From JASHPR01 sp963795055 (lineage in GTDB: Bacteria > Actinomycetota > Actinomycetes > Streptosporangiales > Streptosporangiaceae): a stretch of DNA of 64,000 nucleotides. The notes below the pieces were generated by a model. That model saw only the letters and a list, made by a program, of their open reading frames with translations. It made no database searches and was not told where the DNA came from. Below are positions 42,886 through 51,813 of the stretch, piece after piece (the first letter of the stretch is position 1; every line of letters begins with the position of its first letter). The DNA lies in NCBI GenBank assembly GCA_963795055.1, contig CAWCGJ010000023.1, positions 1 to 64,000 on the forward strand. Direction: 5' to 3'. A program made the position numbers and the translations under genes.

Positions 42886-44539
42886 ATGGCCTTGAACTTC
42901 GCCGACTTCTTCGAGCACGCGGCCGACGCCTTCGGCGACCGGACGGCGGTGGCCTGCGGCGACCGGCAGGTCACCTACGCCGAGCTCGAGGAGCGGACCA
43001 ACCGGCTGGCCCATCACCTGGCCGGGCTCGGGGTCGGGCCGGGGGACCACGTCGGGCTGTACGCCCGCAACTCGATCGAGGCGCTGGAGACGCTGATCGC
43101 CGCGTGCAAGCTCCGCGCCTCGGCCGTCAACATCAACTACCGCTACGTCGAGAACGAGCTGCACTACATGTTCGCGGACTCGGACCTGACCGCGCTGGTG
43201 TACGACCGCAGGCTCGGACCGCTCGTCGCCGCGGCGGCGCAGGCCGCGCCCGGGCTGCGCGGCCTGGTCGAGATCGACGACGGCAGCGAGCCCTCCAGTC
43301 CCGCAGGCCACGCCACACCCAAGCGCCACCGACTACGACGCCGCGCTCGCGGCGGCCTCGCCGGCCCGCGACTTCCCGGCCCGCAGCGACGACGACGTGT
43401 ACATCATCTACACCGGCGGCACGACCGGTTACCCGAAGGGCGTGATGTGGCGCCACGAGGACATCTGGCGCACGCTGGGCGGCGGCATCGACTTCATCAC
43501 CGGCGAACCGCTGCCCGATGAGTGGGCGCAGTCCCGTAAGGGCCTGGAGGCCGGCGAGTTCGTCAAGCTCTGCGCGGCGCCGCTCATCCACGGCAACGCG
43601 CAGGTGGCCGCGCTGGCGGGCCTGTTCGCCGGGGAGACGATCGTGCTGCTGCCCGCCTTCGACGCCCGCGAGATCTGGCGCGCCGTGCAGCGGCACCAGG
43701 TCAACGTGCTGGTCATCATCGGCGACGCGATGGCCAGGCCGCTGATCGAGGCCTACCTGGCCGACGGATACGACGCCTCCTCGCTGGTCGCGCTCTCCTC
43801 CAGCGCGGCGCTGTTCTCCCCGGCGGTCAAGGACGCCTGCGCCAAGGCGCTGCCCGACGTCGTCATCACCGAGGCGATCGGCTCCACCGAGACCGGCTTC
43901 GCCGGGATCTCCTTCGTCACCGCCGGCGAGCCGCACCTCGGCGGCCCGACGGTCATGGCCGGCCCGGACGTGATCGTGCTCGGCGACGACGGCGAACCCG
44001 CTGGTCCCGGCCAGGTCGGCTGGCTGGCCCGAGGGGGGCACGTCCCGCTCGGCTACTACAAGGACGCGGCCCGGACCGCGGCGATGTTCGCCGAGGTGGA
44101 CGGCAAGCGCTACGCCGTGCCGGGGGACATGGCCCGGGTGGAGGACGACGGAACGGTGACGCTGCTCGGCCGCGGCAACACCTGCGTGAACACGGGCGGC
44201 GAGAAGGTCTTCCCCGAAGAGGTGGAGGGCGCGCTGAAGTCCCATCCCGACGTATTCGACGCGCTGGTCATCGGCGTGCCCGATGAGCTGCTCGGCCAGC
44301 GGGTGGCGGCGCTGGTGCAGCTGCGCCCGGGCGCGGCGGCCGACCTGGGCGTGCTCCAGGAGCATGTGCGCCGCCAACTCGCCGGCTACAAGGTCCCGCG
44401 TAGCATCTGGCTGGCCGACGCCATCCGGCGCACGGTGTCCGGCAAGGCCGACTACGGCTGGGCCCGCGAGTACGCCGCGAGCCACGCGCCGGGCCTGGAC
44501 CGCTCCTCGGGCGCCCACTCCCCGACCGCGCCCCGGTGA
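42886..44539 (+). CDS. fadD19: Acyl-CoA synthetase FadD19 (one frame break)
   Basis: A ~550-residue ligase close to Rv3515c: NFADFFEHAADAFGDRTAVACGDRQVTYAELEERTNRLAHHL, VNINYRYVENELHYMFADSDLTALVYDRR, P-loop YIIYTGGTTGYPKGVMWRHEDIW, and VNTGGEKVFPEEVEGAL near the end. The frame breaks near 43320 (after PAGHA); the ATDYDAALAAASPARDFPARSDDD linker is read one frame over. FadD19 activates C24-branched sterol side-chain acids. ATG 42886 is directly behind the KstR box. Confidence 0.87.
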
Positions 44540-44558
44540 GCGCAAGGTGAGCGCGACC

Positions 44559-45671
44559 ATGCGGACGCCCCTATGCGACCTGCTCGGCATCGAGCATCCC
44601 GTCGTCGGGTTCAGCCCGTCCGAGCACGTCGCCGCCGCGGTCAGCCGGGCCGGCGGTCTCGGGGTGCTCGGCGCGGTCCGGTTCAACGACCCGGCCGAGC
44701 TGGACGTCACCCTCAACTGGATGGATCAGCACACCGGCGGGCGCCCGTACGGCATCGACGTGGTCATGCCCGCCCGGGTCCCGACCGAAGGCGCCGCCCG
44801 CGACCTGGCCCAGTTCATCCCGCCGCAGCACAAGGAGTTCGTCGAGCAAACCCTGCTCAAGCTCGGGGTGCCGCCGCTGCCCGAGGACGCGCAGGCCGCC
44901 GACGGGGTGCTCGGCTGGCTGCACTCGATCGCGCGCCAGCACGTCGAGGTCGCGCTGGCCCACCCCGCGCGGCTGATCGCTAACGCGCTCGGGCCGCCGC
45001 CGCCGGACGTCATCGCCAGCGCGCACGAGCGCGGCATGCTGGTCGCGGCGCTGGCCGGGACGGCCGAGCACGCGCGCAGGCAGGTCGCCAGCGGCGTGGA
45101 CATCGTGGTGGCCCAGGGCTACGAGGCGGGCGGGCACACCGGCGAGATCGCCAGCATGGTCCTCATCCCCGAGGTCGTGGACGCGGTCGGCGGCCCGGAA
45201 GGACAGGTGCCGGTGCTCGCCGCGGGCGGGATCGGCTGCGGCCGCCAGGTCGCGGCGGCGCTCGCGCTGGGCGCCGCCGGGGTCTGGATGGGCTCGGCCT
45301 GGCTCGCCACCGAGGAATACGCCGTGACCACGAGCGCCCCGGTGGTCACGCAGGCGGTGCTCGCGGCCACGTCCTCGGACACCGTCCGGTCCCGGATCTA
45401 CACCGGCAAGCCCGCCCGGCTGCTCAAGAACCGGTGGACGGACGCGTGGGAACAGCCCGGCGCGCCCGAGCCGCTCGGCATGCCACTGCAGAACCTGCTG
45501 GTCAGCGAGGCGCATCAGCGCCTCATCCGGTCCGGGCAGCCGGACGTGGTGCCGATGCCGGCCGGTCAGATCGTGGGCCGCATCACCGAGGTCCGCCCGG
45601 TCGCCGACGTGATGGCCGAACTCCTCCGGGAGACCGACGAGGCCCTCGAACGGCTAAACGGCCTGCGATGA
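44559..45671 (+). CDS. Nitronate monooxygenase-family flavoprotein
   Basis: A 370-residue FMN TIM-barrel protein: PLCDLLGIEHPVVGFSPSEHVAAAVSRAGGLGVLGAVR, VAQGYEAGGHTGEIASMVLIPEVVDAVGG and PVLAAGGIGCGRQVAAALALGAAGVWMGSAW, which form the FMN phosphate site. It belongs to the 2-nitropropane dioxygenase/Rv1533-like group and differs from IpdC at 50180-51109. I chose ATG 44559 (AAGGTGA upstream); GTG 44547 is possible. It is 19 bases behind fadD19, so it should share its KstR-controlled message. Role in sterol catabolism unknown; an enoyl reductase or hydroxylase role is possible. Confidence 0.8.
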   Translation: MRTPLCDLLGIEHPVVGFSPSEHVAAAVSRAGGLGVLGAVRFNDPAELDVTLNWMDQHTGGRPYGIDVVMPARVPTEGAARDLAQFIPPQHKEFVEQTLLKLGVPPLPEDAQAADGVLGWLHSIARQHVEVALAHPARLIANALGPPPPDVIASAHERGMLVAALAGTAEHARRQVASGVDIVVAQGYEAGGHTGEIASMVLIPEVVDAVGGPEGQVPVLAAGGIGCGRQVAAALALGAAGVWMGSAWLATEEYAVTTSAPVVTQAVLAATSSDTVRSRIYTGKPARLLKNRWTDAWEQPGAPEPLGMPLQNLLVSEAHQRLIRSGQPDVVPMPAGQIVGRITEVRPVADVMAELLRETDEALERLNGLR

Positions 45672-45678
45672 TGGTGCG

Positions 45679-46718
45679 ATGAGGATCTCCGTCTCGGTCG
45701 GCTACTGGTCGCCAGCCCGCCGCCCGGAGCCCAGGAGCTGTTCGACGCGGCCGACCGAGCCAGGATCGACCAGATCTGGACCGCGGAGGCCTACGGCAGC
45801 GACGCCTGGACCCCGCTGGCCTGGTGGGGCTCGCGCACCACCCGGATCCAGCTCGGCACCGCGGTCTCCCAGCTGTCGGCCCGCCCGCCGGTGACCGTGG
45901 CCATGACCGCGATGACCATGGACCACCTGACCCAGGGCCGGATCCTGCTGGGCATCGGCACCAGCAACCCCCAGGTGGTCGAGGGCTGGTACGGCCAGCC
46001 CTACCCCCGCCCGCTGGAGCGGACCCGGGAGTACATCGACATCGTCCGGAAGGTCATCGCCCGCCGGGAACCGGTCAGCTACGACGGCAAGCACTACCAG
46101 CTTCCGCTGCCCCCCGAACATGGAAGCACCGGCCTGGGCAAGCCGCTGCGCTCCATCCTGCATCCGTACCGCACCGAGATCCCCATCTACCTCGGCGCCG
46201 AGGGTCCGAAGAACGTGGCTCTCGCCGCCGAGATCGCCGACGGCTGGAATGTCATCTTCTTCTCGCCCGCGATGAACGACTTCTACGCCGCGGCCCTGGC
46301 CGAAGGTTTCGCCCGCCCGGGCGCCCGGCACACGGCGCAGACCTTCGACGTGGTCGGCGGCCCGATGGCCATCATCGAAGACGACGACACCGAACGTGCC
46401 GCCGACCAGGTCCGGCCCATGCTCGCCCTGTACATCGGCGGCATGGGCGCCCGCGGGGTCAACTTCCACCACGAGGTCTTCGTCCGGATGGGCTACGAGG
46501 CCGAGGCCCGCAAGATCCAGGACCTCTACCTGGCCGGCGACAAGAAGAGCGCCATCGCCGCCGTGCCCACCGAGCTGGTCGAAGACGTGGCTCTGATCGG
46601 GCCGTGGGCCAAGATCGCCGACGAGATCCAGCGCTGGAAGCAGACCGTCCTGACCACGTTCTCCGTCCACTGCGACCCCCGCGACCTGCCCAGGATCGCC
46701 GACTTGATCCGCGGGTGA
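45679..46718 (+). CDS. LLM-class F420-dependent oxidoreductase, Rv3520c-like (one frame break)
   Basis: A ~345-residue luciferase-like TIM barrel. It starts ISVSVGYW and continues QELFDAADRARIDQIWTAEAYGSDAWTPLAWWGSRTTRIQLGT after a frame break near 45714, where one C seems lost from CCC. Later come MDHLTQGRILLGIGTSNPQVVEGWYGQPY and IPIYLGAEGPKNVALAAEIADGW. These strongly resemble Rv3520c, which sits in the same KstR cluster next to Rv3521-Rv3523. It probably uses F420 for a hydride transfer on a steroid intermediate; the reaction is not known. Confidence 0.82.
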
Positions 46719-46739
46719 CAACGAGGGCGGAACTGGTTA

Positions 46740-47057
46740 TGAGTACGCGACCTGAGCCGAAGCCGGCGCTGCTGGACCGGCAGCGAGAGCGCGCCGCGCT
46801 TGATGGTCTTGGCCACCGGCGAGCACGTCCGCAAGCGCACCGCCGCCGCGCACGACCAGCTCACCCCGCAAGAGGCCCAGATCGCCCGGCTGGCCCGGTC
46901 GGGCCTGTCGAACCGGGAGATCGGCGCCCAGCTGTTCCTGTCGGCACGGACGGTCGAATGGCACCTGAGCAAAGGTTTTACCAAGCTCGAGATCAGCTCC
47001 CGCCGGCAGCTTCAGCGAGCGCTGCCCGACGGCGCCAGCGCCCTGCCGACGGCCTAA
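46740..47057 (+). pseudogene. LuxR/LAL regulator with its central ~800 residues missing
   Basis: The first ~20 residues (LLDRQRERAALDGL) are the start of the ATPase module of LAL-type LuxR regulators. About 60 bases later the sequence is already at the far C-terminus: VLATGEHVRKRTAAAHDQLTPQEAQIARLARSGLSNREIGAQLFLSARTVEWHLSKGFTKLEISSRRQLQRAL, the LuxR HTH. LAL proteins are normally ~900 residues. Both ends survive, so the middle was deleted, in a segment where both parts could read TGATGGTCTTGG. Start ATG 46740; stop TAA 47055-47057. Confidence 0.8.
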
Positions 47058-47070
47058 CCGGCGAACACGG

Positions 47071-48122
47071 TCACCGGGCCAGGGCCGCGCCGATCCGGCG
47101 AAGCTGAGCGGTCGCGCCGCCCAGCATGAACTCGTGATGCTTAGCGGCGACGAAGTACCGGTGCACCGGGTAGGAGACGTCGATGCCCAGCCCGCCGTGC
47201 ACATGCACCGCGGTGTGCGCCACCCGATGCCCGCCGTCCGCGGCCCAGAACTTGGCCGTGGCCACCTCCACGTCAGCCGGCCGGCGCCACGGAAAGCAGC
47301 CAGGCCGCCTGCCACATCGTCAGCCGGACCGCCTCTACGTCGATGTACGCGTCGGCCAGCCGCTGCGCCACCGCCTGGAACGAGCCGATCGGCCGCCCGA
47401 ACTGCACCCGGGTCCGTGCGTGCTCCGCGGTCAGCTCCAGCGCCCGCTCCACCACCCCGGCCTGCAAAGCGCACAGCCCACCGTCGCCCGCGCCACCAGC
47501 CAGTCCGCGACGTCAGCACCCCCGAGCACCCGGTCATCACCCAGCACGACACCTTCGAGCACCAACCGCCCCGCCAGCGCAAAGGACGTCAGCTGCTGCG
47601 CCTCCACGCTCACCCCGGCATCCGACGGCGAGACCAGGAACACCAGCACCCCGTCCGCCGACGAAGCGAGGCACCAGGAACAGGTCGGCCTGCGGGGCAG
47701 CGGGACCGCGGTCTTCACCCCGGACAGCGCCCACGAACCATCCGGCGACCGCACCGCACGACAAGACGGCCGGCCAAAATCATCCCCGTCCTCCTCCGCC
47801 AGCGCCGCGGTCAGCACCACCGAGCCCGCCCCGCCGGAAGCGCCCACCGCTCCTGCTGCGCAGCCGTCCCGAACTCGGCCATCGCCCCCGCCCCCAGCAC
47901 GATCGAGGCCAGGTACGGCACCTCCGACGCCGAACGCCCCACCTCCACCAGCACCGAGCACTGCTCCAGCAGCCCCAGCCCGGCCCCATCCAACGACGCA
48001 GGCAGCCCCGCCGCGAGCACCCCCGCCGCCGCGAGGTCGGCCCAGGGCTCGTCCCGCTCGGCCAGGATCTTCCGCGCCAGCCCGGCCAGCTCCTCCTGCG
48101 CCTCGCTCACCGTGAAGTCCAT
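47071..48122 (-). CDS. fadE28: Acyl-CoA dehydrogenase FadE28/ChsE1-like (frame breaks)
   Basis: About 350 residues: MDFTVSEAQEELAGLARKILAERDEPWADLAAAGVLAAGLPASLDGAGLGLLEQCSVLVEVGR, VLTAALAEE, ARTRVQFGRPIGSFQAVAQRLADAYIDVEAVRLTMWQAAWLL and HVHGGLGIDVSYPVHRYFVAAK. These follow Rv3544c (FadE28) closely. ChsE1 pairs with ChsE2 to dehydrogenate the three-carbon steroid side-chain CoA. Frame changes are near 47815, 47465 and 47280. It lies 16 bases behind fadE29 on the same message. Confidence 0.8.
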
Positions 48123-48138
48123 GAAACCCTCCGACCGA

Positions 48139-49330
48139 TCAGCGCCGTGACAGCGGCAGCCCGAGCGCGGTCGCCGCGATGATGTCCCGCTGCACCTCGT
48201 TCGTCCCGCCGCCGAAGGTCAGGATCAGCGCGGCCCGGTGCGCCCGCTCGATCCGCCCGGCCAGCACCTCCCCGGCCGACCCCGAACGCAGCAGACCACG
48301 AGCCCCGAGCACCTCCATCAGCAGCCGGTACGCCTCCACCGCGAACTCGGTGCCGAACACCTTCGTCGCCGACGCATCGCAGCCGGCCTGCCCGGGACGA
48401 CCCGGCCCCGCCGGACGAGGCCACCCGCCAGTTCAGCAGCTTCAAGAATTCCGCCTTGGCGTGTACCCGGGCCAGGTTGAGCTGCACCCATTCGGCGTCG
48501 ATGACCCGCCGCCCGTCCAGCCAGCCGGGTCGACGCCGCCCAGTCCCGCACGTCGGCCAGCGCCGCGATCACCGGCGCCGCCGAGGTCAGCGCCACCCGC
48601 TCGTGGTTGAGCTGGTTGGTGATCAGCGGCCAGCCCCGGTTCTCCTCGCCCACCAGGACGACACCGGCACCCGGACGCCCGAATAGTAGGTGGCCGAAGT
48701 CGTCACCCCCGCGACCGTCGGCACCGGCGTCCAGGAGAATCCCGGCGCGTCGGTCGGGACGATGATGATCGACAGCCCCTTGTGCAACGCCGCCGCGGGA
48801 TCGGTCCGGCAGGCCAGCCACACGTAGTCGGCGTACTGGATCAGGCTGGTCCACATCTTCTGCCCGTCAATCACGTACTCCTCGCCGTCCCGCACCGCCG
48901 TGGTGCGCAGCGAGGCCAGGTCGGTACCGGCCTCCGGCTCGGAGTACCCGATCGAGAAGTGGATCTCGCCCGCCGCGATCCGCGGCAGGAAGAACGCCTT
49001 CTGCTCCGGCGACCCGAACCGCATGATCGTCGGCCCGACGGTATTGATGGTCAGGAACGGCACCGGCACCCGCGCCGTCGCCGCCTCGTCGGTGAAGATG
49101 AGCTGGTCGAACATGGTCCCGCCGCGCCCGCCGTACTCCACCGGCCACCCCAGCGCCAGCCACCCGTCCCGGCCGAGCTGCCGGACCACCGAACGGTACG
49201 CCTGCCCGTCCCCGAGGTCGTCGTCACCCCCCGCCAGCGCGGCCCGGACCTCCGGCGTCATCAGCTCGCCGAAGTACCCGCGCAGCTCCAGCCGCAGCCG
49301 TTCCTGCTCCGGGGTGTAGGCGATCTCCAT
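48139..49330 (-). CDS. fadE29: Acyl-CoA dehydrogenase FadE29/ChsE2-like (frame breaks)
   Basis: About 390 residues: MEIAYTPEQERLRLELRGYFGELMTPEVRAAL, FTDEAATARVPVPFLTINTVGPTIMRFG, IHFSIGYSEPEAGTDLASLRTTAVRDGEEYVIDGQKMWTSL, VWLACRTDP and the C-terminal LTFGGGTNEVQRDIIAATALGLP. The wording matches Rv3543c (ChsE2), partner of ChsE1. The 5' 220 codons are clean; the 3' half has frame changes near 48665, 48520, 48420 and 48365. ATG 49330 lies 14 bases behind a KstR box shared with fadA6. Confidence 0.82.
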
Positions 49331-49344
49331 GAGGTCCCCTAAAA

Positions 49345-49358
49345 TAGAACGTGTTCTA
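49345..49358. promoter_or_regulatory. KstR operator between fadE29 and fadA6
   Basis: TAGAACGTGTTCTA, perfect KstR consensus. It is 14 bp from the fadE29 start and 24 bp from the fadA6 start. Confidence 0.93.
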
Positions 49359-49382
49359 GCAGCTTAGCAGGGGCAGGGATTG

Positions 49383-50180
49383 ATGCCCGAGGCCTTCATT
49401 GTCGACGCCGTGCGCACCCCCGTCACCCGCCGCGGCGGCGGTCTGGCCAGCGCGCACCCGGCCGATCTCGGCGCGCACGTGATCAAGGCCCTGCTGGCCC
49501 GTACCCAGGTCGACCCCAGCGCCGTCGACGACGTAATCTTCGGCTGCGTAGATGCAGTGGGCCCCCAGGCCGGCGACATCGCCCGCACCGCCTGGCTGGC
49601 GGCGGGCCTGCCCGAGGCGGTGCCCGGCGTCACCGTGGACCGGCAGTGCGGCTCGTCCCAGCAGGCCGTGCACTTCGCCGCCCAGGCCGTGCTCAGCGGC
49701 ACGGCCGGCCTGGTCGTCGCGGGCGGCGTGCAGAACATGAGCCTGGTCCCGATCGGCTCCGCTATGAGCGGGCCCCGGAAGACCCCTTCAGCGGCTCGTT
49801 GGCTGGCGCGAGCGGTACGGCGCCGCGGAGATCTCCCAGTTCCGGGCCGCCGATCTGATCGCGGACAAGTGGGGGATCGGCCGCCCCGAGATGGAGCGCT
49901 ACGCCCAAGGCCGGGATGTCCCTGGCCGAGATCGACCTGATCGAGATCAACGAGGCGTTCGCCTCGGTGGTGCTGGCCTGGCAGCGCGAGACCGGCGCGG
50001 ACCTGGCCCGGGTTAACGTCTGCGGCGGCGCGATCGCGCTCGGCCACCCGCTCGGCGCCACCGGCGCCCGCCTGCTCACGACCCTGGTCCACGCCCTGGC
50101 CCGCACCGGCGGCCGCTACGGCCTCCTGACCATGTGCGAAGGTGGCGGCCAGGCCAACGTCACGATCATCGAACGAGTTT
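49383..50180 (+). pseudogene. fadA6: Thiolase FadA6 with an internal deletion
   Basis: The 5' part is clearly FadA6: FIVDAVRTPVTRRGGGLASAHPADLG, Cys89 in VTVDRQCGSSQQAVHFAAQAVLSGTAGLVVAGGVQNMSLVPI, then (after a frame change near 49790) WRERYGAAEISQFRAADLIADKWGIGRPEMERYA. At about 49910 the sequence jumps to AGMSLAEIDLIEINEAFASVVLAW, so roughly 110-130 residues with the substrate loop and ISDGAAA block are missing. GHPLG and MCEGGG remain. FadA6 performs the last thiolysis of the C/D-ring pathway. The final stop is also unclear and overlaps the ipdC end. Confidence 0.85.
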
Positions 50181-51109
50181 TATACCGAACGAAGCGTGGC
50201 TATCCTCTCCAGTCCCGCCTCAGCCTCCCGCATGATCGCCCCGATCACGTCCGCGCACGACGGCAGGTCATCGATCAGCCCGGCGACCTGTCCCGACGAC
50301 ATCAGCCCCAGGTCCGTCCGCCCGTCCACCATGGCCGCGCGCAACAGCACCGGCGTGTTCGCCGCCATCAGCACCTCTCCTCCTTCAAGCTGGTCGATCA
50401 GCATCGTCCGTAGCACGCGGAGCGGTGCCCCGTCGACCCGGGTCGTGACCACCGTGCCGTCCAGTTCCGCCGCCAGGTAAACCTGCTTGACCGCATCGGG
50501 CACCGGGCTGTCGCTGGTCAGCAGGAACCGGGTGCCCATGGCGATGCCGGCCGCGCCCCAGGCCAGCGCCGCGACCAGGCCGCGGCCGTCGAAGAACCCG
50601 CCGGCCGCGATCACCGGGATGTCCACCGCGGCCGTGACCTGCGGGATCAGCAGGCTGGTCGGCACCGCGCCGACGTGCCCGCCGCCCTCGCATCCGGTCG
50701 CGATCACCGCGTCGATGCCCCAGCCGGCGACCTTCTCCGCGTGCCGCCGCGCGCCCACCGAGGCGATGGTGGTGACTCCGGCCTCCTTGAGCGCCGCGAT
50801 CAGCTCCGGCCTGGGGGCCTGGGCAAACGACGCGACCGGAACGTGCCCAGCGATGATCAGCTTGACCCGTTCGGCGGCGTCCGGTGCGTCCGCGCGCAGG
50901 TTCACGCCGAACGGCGCGCCGGTCCGGCCGGCCGTCTCGGCGATCGCGTGCTCCAGCTCGGCCAGGCTCATGGTGGCCGACGCGATCAGCCCGAGGCCCC
51001 CGGCGTTGGACGTCGCCGCGGCCAGCCGCGGCCCGGACACGTAGCCCATCGCGGCCTGCACCACGGGGTGCCGGATGCCCAGGAGTTCGGTCAGCCGGGT
51101 GCGGATCAC
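50180..51109 (-). CDS. ipdC: IpdC-like flavin oxidoreductase (short form)
   Basis: A 309-residue FMN barrel: RTRLTELLGIRHPVVQAAMGYVSGPRLAAATSNAGGLGLIASATMSLAEL, GCEGGGHVGAVPTSLLIPQV, VIAAGGFFDGRGLVAALAWGAAGIAMGTRFLLTSDSPVPDAVKQ. It matches Rv3553. Compared with it about 45 residues are absent between LIDQLEGG and EVLMAANTP, an in-frame gap near 50375. GTG 51109 overlaps the ipdB stop (GTGA). IpdC is required for HIP ring degradation in Mycobacterium and Rhodococcus. Confidence 0.87.
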   Translation of the reverse strand: MIRTRLTELLGIRHPVVQAAMGYVSGPRLAAATSNAGGLGLIASATMSLAELEHAIAETAGRTGAPFGVNLRADAPDAAERVKLIIAGHVPVASFAQAPRPELIAALKEAGVTTIASVGARRHAEKVAGWGIDAVIATGCEGGGHVGAVPTSLLIPQVTAAVDIPVIAAGGFFDGRGLVAALAWGAAGIAMGTRFLLTSDSPVPDAVKQVYLAAELDGTVVTTRVDGAPLRVLRTMLIDQLEGGEVLMAANTPVLLRAAMVDGRTDLGLMSSGQVAGLIDDLPSCADVIGAIMREAEAGLERIATLRSV

Positions 51110-51813
51110 CGCAATTCCGCCTCCCGCGCCCCGTCCGGGTCGAGCCGCGTCCGGATCAGGCCGAGTTCCTCGTCGGTCGGGCGCCGGGTCACCGGCACCT
51201 GGTCCGGGACGGCCAGCGGGAAGCCGGTGGCCGCCAGCACCTGGCCCACCTCGACCCCCGGATGCACCGAACGCAGCCGCATCGTCCGCTCCGCCGTGCC
51301 GAAGTCCAGCACGCCCAGGTTGGTCACCACCAGGCGCAGCTCGTGCGCGCCCCGGTCGTAGCCGACCCCGCACACCATGTCCACGTGATCGACGAACACC
51401 CGGGGCGAGTGCCGCGGGATCCAGTAGCTGACCGGGTGGTTGACCGTGTTGCCCGGCGCGCCGCGCACCCCGAGCAGCTGGGCCTTCGGGCGCTTCCAGT
51501 CCCCGATGCAGGAGATGTTCTGGTTCCCGAACCGGTCGATCTGCGCCGCTCCCATCATCACGTGCCTGCGGCCCGCGGCCAGCATGGTGAACACCTGGGC
51601 GTACGGCAGCCAGCCCTCGATGCCGCCCTCGGCGTCGACGAGGTACGCCTCCCCGTCGGTCAGCAGCAGCTCGGGGGAGAACGTGAGCCGGGCCAGCCGG
51701 GCGCCCAGCGACGGGATCAGCCCCATCGGGCTGGCCAGGATCGCGCCGTCGCCCCGCCACGCTTGGGCGCAGGCCACCACGCAGACCTCGGCCCGCGTCG
51801 GTTCGCTGATCAC
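51106..51813 (-). CDS. ipdB: IpdB, beta subunit of the COCHEA-CoA ring-opening hydrolase
   Basis: A 235-residue CoA-transferase-fold protein: EVCVVACAQAWRGDGAILASPMGLIPSLGARLARLTFSPELLLTDGEAYLV, MMGAAQIDRFGNQNISCIGDWKRPKAQLLGVRGAPGN and HSPRVFVDHVDMVCGVG. It follows Rv3552. IpdAB hydrolyses the last carbocycle (ring C remnant) of cholesterol. The active-site Glu of ordinary CoA transferases (in an ENG motif) is not present. GTG 51813 overlaps the ipdA stop; ipdC overlaps its end. Confidence 0.9.
   Translation of the reverse strand: MISEPTRAEVCVVACAQAWRGDGAILASPMGLIPSLGARLARLTFSPELLLTDGEAYLVDAEGGIEGWLPYAQVFTMLAAGRRHVMMGAAQIDRFGNQNISCIGDWKRPKAQLLGVRGAPGNTVNHPVSYWIPRHSPRVFVDHVDMVCGVGYDRGAHELRLVVTNLGVLDFGTAERTMRLRSVHPGVEVGQVLAATGFPLAVPDQVPVTRRPTDEELGLIRTRLDPDGAREAELR

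Noticed and set aside
44559..45671. The flavoprotein after fadD19 as IpdC.
   Set aside because: It lacks the IpdC-specific segments, and a better IpdC match lies at 50180-51109 in the ipdABC operon.
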